Below, piece after piece: positions 7,372 to 15,668 of a DNA stretch of 64,000 nt; positions within the stretch are counted from its first letter, which is position 1; each line of letters begins with the position of its first letter. A program made the translations under genes and the position numbers. Origin of the DNA: Thaumasiovibrio sp047250365 (GTDB taxonomy: Bacteria; Pseudomonadota; Gammaproteobacteria; Enterobacterales; Vibrionaceae); contig NZ_JBLBVL010000005.1 of the NCBI RefSeq assembly GCF_047250365.1, forward strand, positions 124,001-188,000. The letters are read 5' to 3'. The notes below the pieces were generated by a model. The model made no database searches and was not told the origin of the DNA. It saw only the letters and a program-made list of their open reading frames with translations.

Positions 7372-8712
7372 CTAAAGTGGGCGGTGAATACCTTGTGAAA
7401 GTGACGCATCAAACAGTGCAGAATGTAGGCGCTGAGCGTAACCATCTGTCATGCCTGCGATGTAATCTGCAATCACTCTTGGGTCGTTACCCGAGGCAAC
7501 CCAGCGCTGCCGTGTCGATTCAGGCAGTAAGCGTATGGGGTCGGCTTCAATGGCTTCGAATAACGCCATAATGATCTGCTGACCTTTATATTCAAAAAGT
7601 TGCAAATCATGATTCATTACGACAAAACGATAGACAAACTGCTTGAGCGCATTGAGTACTAATGTCATTGGTTGACTGAGCGTCGCTTGCCAGCGCAGAA
7701 GGGGGCTAAGCTGCTGGTCGTTGTTAACGCTAGTTGTTGGTTCGATGTGGATTGCGGTAATCAAGGCGTTAACGAGTGAGCCTATCGCGTCTTTACGCTC
7801 GTGTGGCTGACCAAAAAAGCTCTGGGTTATTTTATCTATGTGTTGCTCTATCCAGAGATCGCCGCAGTCGATCAGTTGGCTGGCGACCAGCTCTTGCCAT
7901 TGATGACGCGAGACAATACCCATCACAATCGCATCTTCGAGATCATGAACGCTGTAGGCGATGTCGTCTGCCAGCTCCATAATAGAACAGTCAAACGACT
8001 TAAATAGGGTTTTCCGGTGTAAGTTAGGCTCGTTTGAGGGACGGAGCGTACTGAGATGCTGCTGCTCTGATTCGCCCAGCGGTGCGATAACCCAGTTAAA
8101 GAGTGCGTTGTCGCAATCATAAATCCCTTTTGCAGGTTGCCATTGTGAAGCGACAAGACAGCGGAAGTTCTCAATGTCATTTGGGCGTTGTGGTGCGACT
8201 GCCGCGCTAAGTAGTGCTGGGTATTTCATTAAGCCAAGTAGTGTGCGTCGCGTTAAGTTCATGCCATGCTCAGGCGTATAGGGTTCTAGACGTGTCACGA
8301 TACGAAATGTCTGTGCATTTCCCTCGAAGCCGCCGTGATTGCGCATCATGTAATTAAGTGCGACTTCTCCGCCATGGCCAAAAGGTGGATGGCCGATGTC
8401 ATGGGCAAGGCATAGGCTTTCAATCAAGCTGTTTGATGGTAATAAATGCGTGAACTCCGGTTGTTTTATTTTCAGTTGCGTGACGATGCCCGCCCCGACT
8501 TGAGCGGCTTCTAACGAATGTGTTAGTCGAGTACGGTAGAAGTCATTCATTCCTGCGCCGTGTACCTGTGTTTTGGCTTGTAGGCGGCGAAAGGCGGCTG
8601 AGTGAAGAATTCGAGCTCTATCTCGCTCATAGACACTACGATGATCATCCCGACGTTGTTTGTTTTCATTGGTGTGTCGGTGTTGCCATATTTCATGTAG
8701 CGAGTTTGTCAT
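7372..8712 (-). CDS. dgt: dGTPase-like triphosphohydrolase (HD domain)
   Basis: 446-residue HD-superfamily enzyme that converts dGTP (possibly other dNTPs) to the nucleoside and triphosphate. The N-terminus carries DRARILHSAAFRRLQAKTQV, followed by the first metal-binding histidine in RLTHSLEAAQV, the HD pair in CLAHDIGHPPFGHGGE and a later MELADDIAYSVHDLED block. It is shorter than E. coli Dgt (about 500) and fits the dGTPase-like type common in Vibrio, where relatives have been described as restricting phage by depleting dNTPs. Its ATG overlaps the stop of yfbR by one base (TAATG), so the two nucleotide-hydrolysing HD enzymes are translationally coupled. Confidence 0.9.
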   Translation of the reverse strand: MTNSLHEIWQHRHTNENKQRRDDHRSVYERDRARILHSAAFRRLQAKTQVHGAGMNDFYRTRLTHSLEAAQVGAGIVTQLKIKQPEFTHLLPSNSLIESLCLAHDIGHPPFGHGGEVALNYMMRNHGGFEGNAQTFRIVTRLEPYTPEHGMNLTRRTLLGLMKYPALLSAAVAPQRPNDIENFRCLVASQWQPAKGIYDCDNALFNWVIAPLGESEQQHLSTLRPSNEPNLHRKTLFKSFDCSIMELADDIAYSVHDLEDAIVMGIVSRHQWQELVASQLIDCGDLWIEQHIDKITQSFFGQPHERKDAIGSLVNALITAIHIEPTTSVNNDQQLSPLLRWQATLSQPMTLVLNALKQFVYRFVVMNHDLQLFEYKGQQIIMALFEAIEADPIRLLPESTRQRWVASGNDPRVIADYIAGMTDGYAQRLHSALFDASLSQGIHRPL

Positions 8713-9296
8713 TAGCTAATCTCATCGAGGGTAAGGGTAAAGCTCGGAATAAACACTTGCTCGAAATAGGTTAACTCCGGGGTGCGTCGTTGTTCAAGCA
8801 TCTCTTCAAGGCGGGCTTTGGCTTGCTCAAATTCATGGTTTCCCATACTGAGCTCTTCTAAGCATTTTATATATGCACACAAAGTGTCAGCTTGTTTGAC
8901 GATGGCATAATCGTCAGGATCGATGGCTTGGCTGTCGAGCAGCGAGGCATAATCTGCTTGGAATTCTGGTGGTAACATGCCGAGCAGGCGTTGTTCAGCG
9001 GCAAGTTCTATTTTTTTGTATTCGTTGGCAATGGTGGGATTAAAGTACTTTATAGGGGTTGGCATGTCGCCAGTGATCACTTCACTGGTGTCATGGAACA
9101 TCGCAAGCAGTGCGATGCGCTCTGGATTACACTGACCATTAAATTTTTTATTGCTGATTAACGCCAATCCGTGGGCCACAAAAGCGACCATTAAACTGTG
9201 CTCGCTGATATTTTCAGTGGCAACATTGCGCATTAATGGCCAGCGCTGGATCAGTTTCATTCGTGACAGATGGGCGAAGAAGTGACTGACAGACAT
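8712..9296 (-). CDS. yfbR: 5'-deoxynucleotidase YfbR
   Basis: 194-residue HD-domain phosphohydrolase that removes phosphate from 5'-deoxynucleoside monophosphates. The beginning, SHFFAHLSRMKLIQRWPLMRN, is nearly that of E. coli YfbR and fixes the start. Metal ligands are in ENISEHS and MFHDTSEVITGD, and the later DADTL-type aspartate is in KQADTLCAYIK. Length is normal (199 in E. coli). It lies between alaA and the dGTPase gene in the same direction, as in Vibrio. Acting with the dGTPase it would trim excess deoxynucleotides. Confidence 0.95.
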   Translation of the reverse strand: MSVSHFFAHLSRMKLIQRWPLMRNVATENISEHSLMVAFVAHGLALISNKKFNGQCNPERIALLAMFHDTSEVITGDMPTPIKYFNPTIANEYKKIELAAEQRLLGMLPPEFQADYASLLDSQAIDPDDYAIVKQADTLCAYIKCLEELSMGNHEFEQAKARLEEMLEQRRTPELTYFEQVFIPSFTLTLDEIS

Positions 9297-9363
9297 TCGA
9301 TGTTCTCGTAACGGCTTATGTTACTTATACGTTAACAGTTGTGTGACAATCAGGCAATTATCA

Positions 9364-9384
9364 TCGCCGGCGTGTATCCGGCGA
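9364..9384 (-). other. Hairpin between alaA and yfbR
   Basis: TCGCCGG at 9364-9370 pairs with CCGGCGA at 9378-9384, 7-nt loop. No U-run follows leftward (TGATAATTG), so it is not a convincing terminator. Confidence 0.35.
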
Positions 9385-9394
9385 TGGCAGGGGG

Positions 9395-9453
9395 GTATTG
9401 GCTGTAGCGATGCGTTATTGACGATAGCTATGTGTTATTGGCTATAGCTATGC
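9395..9453. repeat. Three imperfect 20-bp tandem repeats across the alaA stop codon
   Basis: GTATTGGCTGTAGCGATGC (9395-9413), GTTATTGACGATAGCTATGT (9414-9433) and GTTATTGGCTATAGCTATGC (9434-9453) are adjacent copies. The third copy contains the last codons and stop of alaA; the other two lie just after it. Confidence 0.75.
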
Positions 9454-10649
9454 AAGAAACGCTCGAAGCGGCTAATGGCCATTTCGAGATCATCAATACG
9501 AGGAAGGGTAACAATGCGGAAGTGATCTGGTGATGGCCAGTTAAAACCCGTGCCATGTACCATCAACACTTTTTCCTGAATCAAGAAATCGAGCATCATT
9601 CGCTCGTCATCAACAATCTTGTATTTTTTGGTGTCAATTTTAGGAAACAGGTAGAGTGCGCCTTTGGGCTTCTTGCAGCTGACGCCCTCAATGGCATTGA
9701 TCATCTCCCACGCTTTATCGCGCTGTTCGAGTAGGCGACCGCCAGGCAATATCAACTCATTAATACTCTGGTAGCCCCCCAATGCTGTTTGAATGGCATG
9801 TTGCATTGGAACGTTGGCACATAGGCGCATTGAGGCGAGCATCTCAAGGCCTGCAATATAGCCAGCGGCTTGGTGACGTGGTCCAGAGAGCAGCATCCAA
9901 CCAGCACGAAAACCACAAACACGATATGACTTAGATAGCCCGTTGAACGTAACACAAAACACATCTTCTGCCAGTGGGGCAATTGAGTGATGAATTGCAC
10001 CGTCATAGAGTATTTTGTCGTAGATCTCATCGGCAAAAATGATCAATTTATGCTGCCGAGCGATCTCGATAACATCGAGTAGAAAGTCTCGGCTATAGAC
10101 TGCTCCTGTCGGGTTATTTGGGTTGATCAGTACGATGCCTTTGGTGTTTGGGGTGATTTTTTGGCGAATATCGTCAAGATCAGGGTACCAATTGGCTTCT
10201 TCATCACATAGATAGTGCACAGGGTTACCGCCAGAGAGAGAGACACTCGCGGTCCAGAGCGGGTAATCTGGTGCCGGAACGAGTATCTCGTCACCATTAT
10301 TGAGCAATGCTTGCATCGCCATGACAATCAGCTCTGAAACGCCGTTACCAACGTAAACGTCTTCAACATCGAGATCCAGCATGCCCCGTTTTTGATAGTG
10401 CTGCACAATGGCTTTACGGGCGGAATAGATCCCTTTTGAATCACAGTACCCTTGCGATGTTGGTAAGTTGCGTATGACGTCAACGAGAATTTCATCAGGG
10501 GCATCAAAGCCAAATTGGGCTGGATTGCCAATATTTAGCTTTAGAATTTTATGCCCTTCTTCTTCCATACGCTTAGCATGTTTAAGTACTGGACCGCGGA
10601 TATCGTAGCAGACGTTGTCAAGTTTATTTGACATGCCAAGATCATACAT
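9435..10649 (-). CDS. alaA: Alanine aminotransferase AlaA
   Basis: 404-residue class I/II PLP enzyme that makes alanine from pyruvate and glutamate. Nearly the whole chain parallels E. coli AlaA (YfbQ): NVCYDIRGPVLK at the start, NIGNPAQFGFDAPDEI, GYCDSKGIYSARKAI, NPNNPTGAVYS, FADEIYDKILYD, and the PLP lysine in FNGLSKSYRV. The ATG at 10649 follows AGGA by 8 bp. The tail HSYSQ is encoded inside a small tandem repeat. It is the first gene of the alaA-yfbR-dgt run and is divergent from menF across 214 bp. Confidence 0.95.
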   Translation of the reverse strand: MYDLGMSNKLDNVCYDIRGPVLKHAKRMEEEGHKILKLNIGNPAQFGFDAPDEILVDVIRNLPTSQGYCDSKGIYSARKAIVQHYQKRGMLDLDVEDVYVGNGVSELIVMAMQALLNNGDEILVPAPDYPLWTASVSLSGGNPVHYLCDEEANWYPDLDDIRQKITPNTKGIVLINPNNPTGAVYSRDFLLDVIEIARQHKLIIFADEIYDKILYDGAIHHSIAPLAEDVFCVTFNGLSKSYRVCGFRAGWMLLSGPRHQAAGYIAGLEMLASMRLCANVPMQHAIQTALGGYQSINELILPGGRLLEQRDKAWEMINAIEGVSCKKPKGALYLFPKIDTKKYKIVDDERMMLDFLIQEKVLMVHGTGFNWPSPDHFRIVTLPRIDDLEMAISRFERFLHSYSQ

Positions 10650-10863
10650 GTGTTTGTTCCTGTATTTTCATTTTGTTTTGATTACAAATTACACTACAAA
10701 AGCAGATAAAATAAAGCCTTAATAGGAAAAATAGAGAAAATAACTAATATCTATGATTTTATCAGCTAAGGATTTAATGGCGTATTGGCGATCCCTTTTT
10801 ATTCTGGCTTGGGGTAGAATGGCTGATTAGTTTTTTGCTCGACAACTGCTGTGTGAGGTGACA
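10650..10863. promoter_or_regulatory. Divergent alaA/menF promoter region
   Basis: 214 AT-rich bp between the two starts, which must hold both promoters. A poly-A/T stretch at 10680-10760 is the most promoter-like part, but no hexamer pair is good enough to name. Confidence 0.4.
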
Positions 10864-12180
10864 TTGACTGCGTTACGAGTTGCCATTGAAGCGTTAGCCG
10901 AAACCATCGCGACGATGCCACGTTCAGCCCCTATTCGTTTGGAAACCCCTCTCGACTGGCCTGCGAACGTGGATCTTATTGATTGGTTGGACGGACAAAC
11001 GCTCTATCCTAAGTTTTATTGGCAGCACCGAGATGGCCGAGAAGAAGTTGTTGCTTTAGGCCAAGTCGCGACCTTTACTGACGCTGCGGTGGCGGAAGAG
11101 ACCTTGACGGAAGGACAGCGGATTTGGGGGGGACACTCGTTTGATGGCCGTACCGCTGCCAATCGGCGTTGTATGCCCTCATACTTCTTTTTACCGCAGA
11201 TTGAGGTGGTTCGTCAGGATGGCTTCTGGCGTCTGGTGGTTAATGTGTCGTCTCAGACTGATAAACTGCTAGCATCTCTCGATGCGCTTGTCTTAACGAT
11301 GCAGCCTGTCGCGCCGTTGGATAGCCATATTGTGACCGAACGTTGTCATCCCGAGAAGAACGACTGGACGCAAATGGTTCACGATGCTTTGACCGCCATT
11401 GCTGAGACAGCGCTAGAGAAGGTTGTGTTAGCCCGTCGCACGACGTTAACCATGTCAGAGGTGGTGAGCCCAGCCCAGCTACTTAAAGCGAGTTGTGCTG
11501 TTAATCCGTCAAGCTACCACTTTATGATGGCATTGAATGAAAATCATAGCTTTGTCGGGTCTACGCCAGAGCGCCTGATGTTAAGGCGTGATGACGAGCT
11601 AATGACTGAAGCCTTGGCTGGTACCATTGGACGCGATAGCGATCCTGTTAAAGATGCGCAGCTATCGCAGTGGCTATTAAGTGACGCAAAAAACCGGTAT
11701 GAAAATCAATTGGTGGTTGATGACATCTATGCGCGTCTGCAGCTGCATACGAATGAGATCGCCATTGCAACAACGCCGGAGTTGGTCAAGCTGCGACAAG
11801 TTCAACACCTTAAACGGCCGATTGAAGCAAAAGTAGACCGCGCTCTGCGGCATGCCAATCTGCTCGACTGTTTGCAGCCAACAGCGGCAGTGGCTGGCTT
11901 ACCTCGGGATACGGCATATAATTATATTCTGCAGCACGAACCCTTTCCTCGGGGCTGGTATAGCGGCTCGGTGGGCTACCTTGGTCATCATCAGAGCGAA
12001 TTTTGTGTTGCTTTACGTAGTGCATTAATGGTGGGCAAAGAGATCCACCTGTTTGCTGGTGCTGGTATTGTACCTGGCTCTTTGCCTGAGATGGAGTGGC
12101 AAGAGTTAGACCGAAAAACAGCAACATTAAAGACCCTGTTAGAAGGCGAACCGCGCTACCCTCAACAGCAGCGCGCTTGA
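10864..12180 (+). CDS. menF: Menaquinone-specific isochorismate synthase MenF
   Basis: About 438 residues; converts chorismate to isochorismate, the first committed step to menaquinone. The chorismate-binding domain fills the C-terminal half: KVVLARRT, FVGSTPERLM, TEALAGTIGRD, ENQLVVDDI and GWYSGSVGYLG are all visible. An open frame begins with GTG at 10858, but that codon is part of the likely ribosome site GAGGTG; the TTG at 10864 sits 5 bp after it and is the better start. It opens the rightward men cluster, 26 bp ahead of menD. Confidence 0.93.
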   Translation: MTALRVAIEALAETIATMPRSAPIRLETPLDWPANVDLIDWLDGQTLYPKFYWQHRDGREEVVALGQVATFTDAAVAEETLTEGQRIWGGHSFDGRTAANRRCMPSYFFLPQIEVVRQDGFWRLVVNVSSQTDKLLASLDALVLTMQPVAPLDSHIVTERCHPEKNDWTQMVHDALTAIAETALEKVVLARRTTLTMSEVVSPAQLLKASCAVNPSSYHFMMALNENHSFVGSTPERLMLRRDDELMTEALAGTIGRDSDPVKDAQLSQWLLSDAKNRYENQLVVDDIYARLQLHTNEIAIATTPELVKLRQVQHLKRPIEAKVDRALRHANLLDCLQPTAAVAGLPRDTAYNYILQHEPFPRGWYSGSVGYLGHHQSEFCVALRSALMVGKEIHLFAGAGIVPGSLPEMEWQELDRKTATLKTLLEGEPRYPQQQRA

Positions 12181-12206
12181 TCTCAAGACAACGACACGAG
12201 AATTTT

Positions 12207-13889
12207 GTGAAAACCACCCAACAAGCATCGATTAACCGCCTCTGGTCGCATTTGATACTGGAGGCGTTGACGCGTCATGGTGTACAGGAAATCTGCATTG
12301 CGCCAGGATCGCGTTCAACACCGTTGACATTAGAAGCTGATGCGCATGAAAACTTGCGCATTCATACGCACTTTGACGAGCGAGGCCTTGGCTTTCTCGC
12401 ACTTGGTTTAGCCAAGGCGAGTGGTCGCCCTGTGGCCATTGTTGTCACATCTGGTACCGCAGTGGCCAATTTGCTGCCGGCTGTTGTTGAAGCCAATTTA
12501 ACCGGTGAGCGTTTGATTGTTTTGAGCGCCGATAGGCCGCAAGAGCTAGTCGCAGTTGGCGCGAATCAAGCCATTGAGCAAAAAGGCATTTTCTCGAGTC
12601 ATGTCGGTGGTGAATTATCTCTACCTTCTCCTTCGTTACAGCACAGCGCGGCATGGTTACTCGGCAGTATTGATACATTAGTGGGGCAGCAGCGCGACGG
12701 GGCGGTGCACATTAACTGCCCGTTTCCTGAACCCTTGTATGGTGGAGATACCTTGGGGTTTGATGACTACCTCGGCCCTATAGCATCTTGGTTAAATAGC
12801 GCTCAGCCTTATATTGATTATGCTCCCGTTACTGCAGTGGTTGAGCTGCCTTCCCGTTGGGCGCAGTGGCAGAAACGCAAAGGGGTGATTGTCGTTGGAC
12901 GGGTGCCGATAGGGGCTTTGTCGGAAATAAAAGTGCTGGCGCGTCGTTTAGGTTGGCCATTGTTGGCAGACCCTCAAGCAGGGGGAAGCAGTGCTTGGAG
13001 TGGCTATGATGTGTGGTTGAAGAACCCACAGTGCCGTGCTGCATTTGATCAGGCAGAGATGGTGATTCAGTTTGGTGGTCGTTTTGTCTCTAAGCGGCTG
13101 GGGGAATGGCTAGATCAGTTTCAAGGTGAATTTTGGTTAGTGGACGATTCTAACAAGCGTCTGCAGCCACAACATCGTCCTCACCTGCGTATTCAAGCTG
13201 ATGTGGTAACTTGGGCGCTGAAAGCCGCAGACAGTGTTGAGGTGTGTGAAAATGGCGATTGGGCCTCTGAACTTGCAGCATTGCCTGAGCCGTGGAGTGA
13301 AACCAAGCTATCGGAATTGAGCTTTGCTGCTAATGTGCTCGATTGGATGCCATCCAGTAGTGATCTCTTTTTAGGCAATAGCCTTATTGTCCGCCTGATC
13401 GATATGCTCGCGAGAAATTGGCAGGCGCCTGCTTTTGCCAACCGCGGTGCATCGGGAATCGATGGCTTGGTGGCGACCTTAGCGGGTGTACAGCGTGTCA
13501 GGCAACGTCCGATGCTGGCTCTGCTGGGGGACACCTCTTGTCTGTATGACTTAAATAGTCTCGCTTTGCTATCAGGATCATCAACACCACTGGTGTTGGT
13601 GGTGATTAACAATGATGGCGGTGGCATTTTTGATATGTTGCCTGTCCCTGAAGAGAAAAAAGCGTCGCTTTATCGTATGCCGCATGGCGTAACGTTTGCA
13701 GCGGCGGCGAGCATGTTTAATCTCAATTATGTTGCGCCGACGTCAATGGATTCAGTGCGACAAGCTGTAGAAGCTGGGTTATTGCATTCAGGTGTAACTT
13801 TGTTGGAGTTGACCACCCCAGCGGGTGAAGCGGGGGCGTTACTGGCGCAAATGATGAATGAGGTAGAAGACGATGCTCTTCTCCGCTAG
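12207..13889 (+). CDS. menD: SEPHCHC synthase MenD
   Basis: About 560 residues; the ThDP enzyme that joins isochorismate and 2-oxoglutarate. The N-terminal catalytic glutamate region lies in CIAPGSRSTPLTLE, with the dimer block TSGTAVANLLPAVVEA; the C-terminal ThDP site shows LLGDTSCLYDLNSL and INNDGGGIFDMLP. The frame is open 37 codons further upstream inside menF, but the conserved MenD beginning (INRLWSHLILEALTRHGV) supports the GTG at 12207. Length matches E. coli MenD (556). It overlaps menH by 17 bp. Confidence 0.95.
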   Translation: MKTTQQASINRLWSHLILEALTRHGVQEICIAPGSRSTPLTLEADAHENLRIHTHFDERGLGFLALGLAKASGRPVAIVVTSGTAVANLLPAVVEANLTGERLIVLSADRPQELVAVGANQAIEQKGIFSSHVGGELSLPSPSLQHSAAWLLGSIDTLVGQQRDGAVHINCPFPEPLYGGDTLGFDDYLGPIASWLNSAQPYIDYAPVTAVVELPSRWAQWQKRKGVIVVGRVPIGALSEIKVLARRLGWPLLADPQAGGSSAWSGYDVWLKNPQCRAAFDQAEMVIQFGGRFVSKRLGEWLDQFQGEFWLVDDSNKRLQPQHRPHLRIQADVVTWALKAADSVEVCENGDWASELAALPEPWSETKLSELSFAANVLDWMPSSSDLFLGNSLIVRLIDMLARNWQAPAFANRGASGIDGLVATLAGVQRVRQRPMLALLGDTSCLYDLNSLALLSGSSTPLVLVVINNDGGGIFDMLPVPEEKKASLYRMPHGVTFAAAASMFNLNYVAPTSMDSVRQAVEAGLLHSGVTLLELTTPAGEAGALLAQMMNEVEDDALLR

Positions 13890-14652
13890 TTATGGCAACC
13901 CATCTCACCCTTGCTTGGTCTTCTTGCATGGCTTCTTAGGCTCTGGGGCTGACTGGATGCCAGTGGTGCGGCGGTTAAGTCAGCACTATTATTGTATCTT
14001 GGTTGATTTACCCGGTCATGGTCAGAGTGTTGCCGTTCGTGTATCAGCGCAAGCGGGCTTTGAGGAGTCGCATCACCATTTGCAACAGCTATTACAAGCT
14101 AGAGGCATTCAGCAGTATGTGCTCATTGGCTATTCTTTGGGCGCACGTATTGCTATGTTCCATGCGGTACAGCAACCACAAGGCTTGGTTGGGTTGGTGA
14201 TAGAGGGGGGGCATTTTGGTTTGCCTGATGTTGAGCGTGCAGCCCGACTGACTCATGATGAAAAATGGGCGGTACGCTTTACCAATGAGCCAATGCCGAC
14301 GGTCTTAGCTGACTGGTATCAACAGACGGTTTTTTCTCACCTTTCAATGCAGCAACGGCACCACTTGATTGAGCAACGCGGGCAACAAAAGGGCGCAAGC
14401 CTCGCTGCAATGATGCGCGCAACATCTTTGGGTCGACAGGCTTGCCTTGATATACCGCTAATTCAATCCCGGCTTCCCGTCCATTACTTAGTTGGTGAGT
14501 GGGACAATAAATTTACTCAGTTAGCCCGTTCTCGCCCATTTTCTATAGGGGTAGTGGAACAGGCTGGCCATAATACACATCATGAAGCGCCAGCAGCCTT
14601 TTGTCGCGCGCTCATGCTGTTTTTACAACACATTGACGTTAAGGAGCAGTAA
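13873..14652 (+). CDS. menH: SHCHC synthase MenH
   Basis: 259-residue alpha/beta hydrolase that eliminates pyruvate from SEPHCHC. The oxyanion-hole block is VFLHGFLGSGADW, the nucleophile serine is in GYSLGAR, the acid is in VGEWDNKF, and the histidine in GHNTHHEAP. Start overlaps the end of menD by 17 bp, and its stop overlaps the menC start (TAATG). In Vibrio menB usually follows menH; here menC follows directly. Confidence 0.93.
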   Translation: MLFSASYGNPSHPCLVFLHGFLGSGADWMPVVRRLSQHYYCILVDLPGHGQSVAVRVSAQAGFEESHHHLQQLLQARGIQQYVLIGYSLGARIAMFHAVQQPQGLVGLVIEGGHFGLPDVERAARLTHDEKWAVRFTNEPMPTVLADWYQQTVFSHLSMQQRHHLIEQRGQQKGASLAAMMRATSLGRQACLDIPLIQSRLPVHYLVGEWDNKFTQLARSRPFSIGVVEQAGHNTHHEAPAAFCRALMLFLQHIDVKEQ

Positions 14653-15620
14653 TGCGCTCAGTAGATCTTTATCGCTACCAGTTAACCATGGACTCCATGG
14701 TGATACTTCGGAATCAGCGTTTGCAGACCCGGGATGGGTTGTTAGTAAAGCTCAGTGATGGCGATAAGGTGGGATGGGGTGAAATTGCGCCGCTACCTGA
14801 ATTTAGTCATGAAACCCTCGAAGAAGCGCAAGGTCAAGCAATTGCTTGGTTACAAGCGTGGCAGAATCATCAAGAACAATCACTTGAGGCTCTTGCCCCT
14901 TCTGTTGCATTTGGTTTGTCAGTGGCGTGCCTAGAGTTAGACGGCCAGCTGCCATTAGACGGCAACTATAAAGTGGCGCCACTGTGTAGTGGTGATCCAG
15001 ATGAACTGGTGGTCACCCTTAATGCACAAGCCGGCGACAAAATCGCGAAAATTAAGGTGGGGATGTATGAGGCGGTGCGTGATGGCATGGTAACAAACAT
15101 GTTTGCTGAAGCGATTCCCGATATTCGCTTGCGTCTAGATGCCAACCGCATGTGGACGCCGCTGAAGTCACAACAGTTTGCCAAATATGTTAATCCGGCA
15201 AACCGTCATACCATCGCGTTTATGGAAGAGCCATGTCAAACCCCAGAGCAGAGCTTGGCATTTGCCAAAGAGACCGGCATTGCGATTGCGTGGGATGAGA
15301 CCTTGCGTGAGCCAGGGTTTGAGTTAAAAAGTGAGCCGGGATTAGCCGCTGTGGTGATTAAGCCCACGCTGACGGGCAGTATCGACAAATGTATTGCGTT
15401 AATTGAGCGCGCCCATGAGTTAGGGCTTGAAGCGGTGATTAGCTCGAGTCTAGAGTCAAGCTTAGGGTTAAACCAGCTGGCACGTTTGGCGCAGTGGAAA
15501 ACACCACAGACGGTACCGGGCTTAGACACCATGCAGCTATTCATGGAACAAGTTGAACCCGTTTGGCCGGGGTGTGATCTACCGGTTAAGCAGCAGCTAG
15601 ACAAGGTGTTTAGCTGTTAA
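14652..15620 (+). CDS. menC: o-Succinylbenzoate synthase MenC
   Basis: 322-residue enolase-superfamily enzyme that dehydrates SHCHC to o-succinylbenzoate. Catalytic lysine is in KIKVGMYEA, metal ligands are in RLDANRMW, FMEEP and AWDETLRE, and the second lysine is in VVIKPTLTGS. The start overlaps menH by one base. A hairpin with a U-rich tail follows its stop and may reduce transcription into menE. Confidence 0.95.
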   Translation: MRSVDLYRYQLTMDSMVILRNQRLQTRDGLLVKLSDGDKVGWGEIAPLPEFSHETLEEAQGQAIAWLQAWQNHQEQSLEALAPSVAFGLSVACLELDGQLPLDGNYKVAPLCSGDPDELVVTLNAQAGDKIAKIKVGMYEAVRDGMVTNMFAEAIPDIRLRLDANRMWTPLKSQQFAKYVNPANRHTIAFMEEPCQTPEQSLAFAKETGIAIAWDETLREPGFELKSEPGLAAVVIKPTLTGSIDKCIALIERAHELGLEAVISSSLESSLGLNQLARLAQWKTPQTVPGLDTMQLFMEQVEPVWPGCDLPVKQQLDKVFSC

Positions 15621-15629
15621 CGTATTTTA

Positions 15630-15657
15630 GCGGCTTGAGCTAAAGCCGCCCTTTTCT
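15630..15657 (+). terminator. Attenuator-like hairpin between menC and menE
   Basis: GCGGCTT at 15630-15636 pairs with AAGCCGC at 15643-15649 over a 6-nt loop, followed by CCTTTTCTT. It lies 9 bp after the menC stop and 12 bp before the menE start. Confidence 0.55.
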
Positions 15658-15668
15658 TGTGTGTCAGC

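Noticed and set aside
12096..12206. Upstream extension of menD inside menF
   Set aside because: MenD homology starts after the GTG at 12207, and the longer form would exceed the family length.
11810..12217. 135-codon reverse frame under menF/menD
   Set aside because: Shadow of two well-supported genes; no family features and no ribosome site.
13193..13627. 144-codon reverse frame within menD
   Set aside because: Antisense to conserved MenD sequence.
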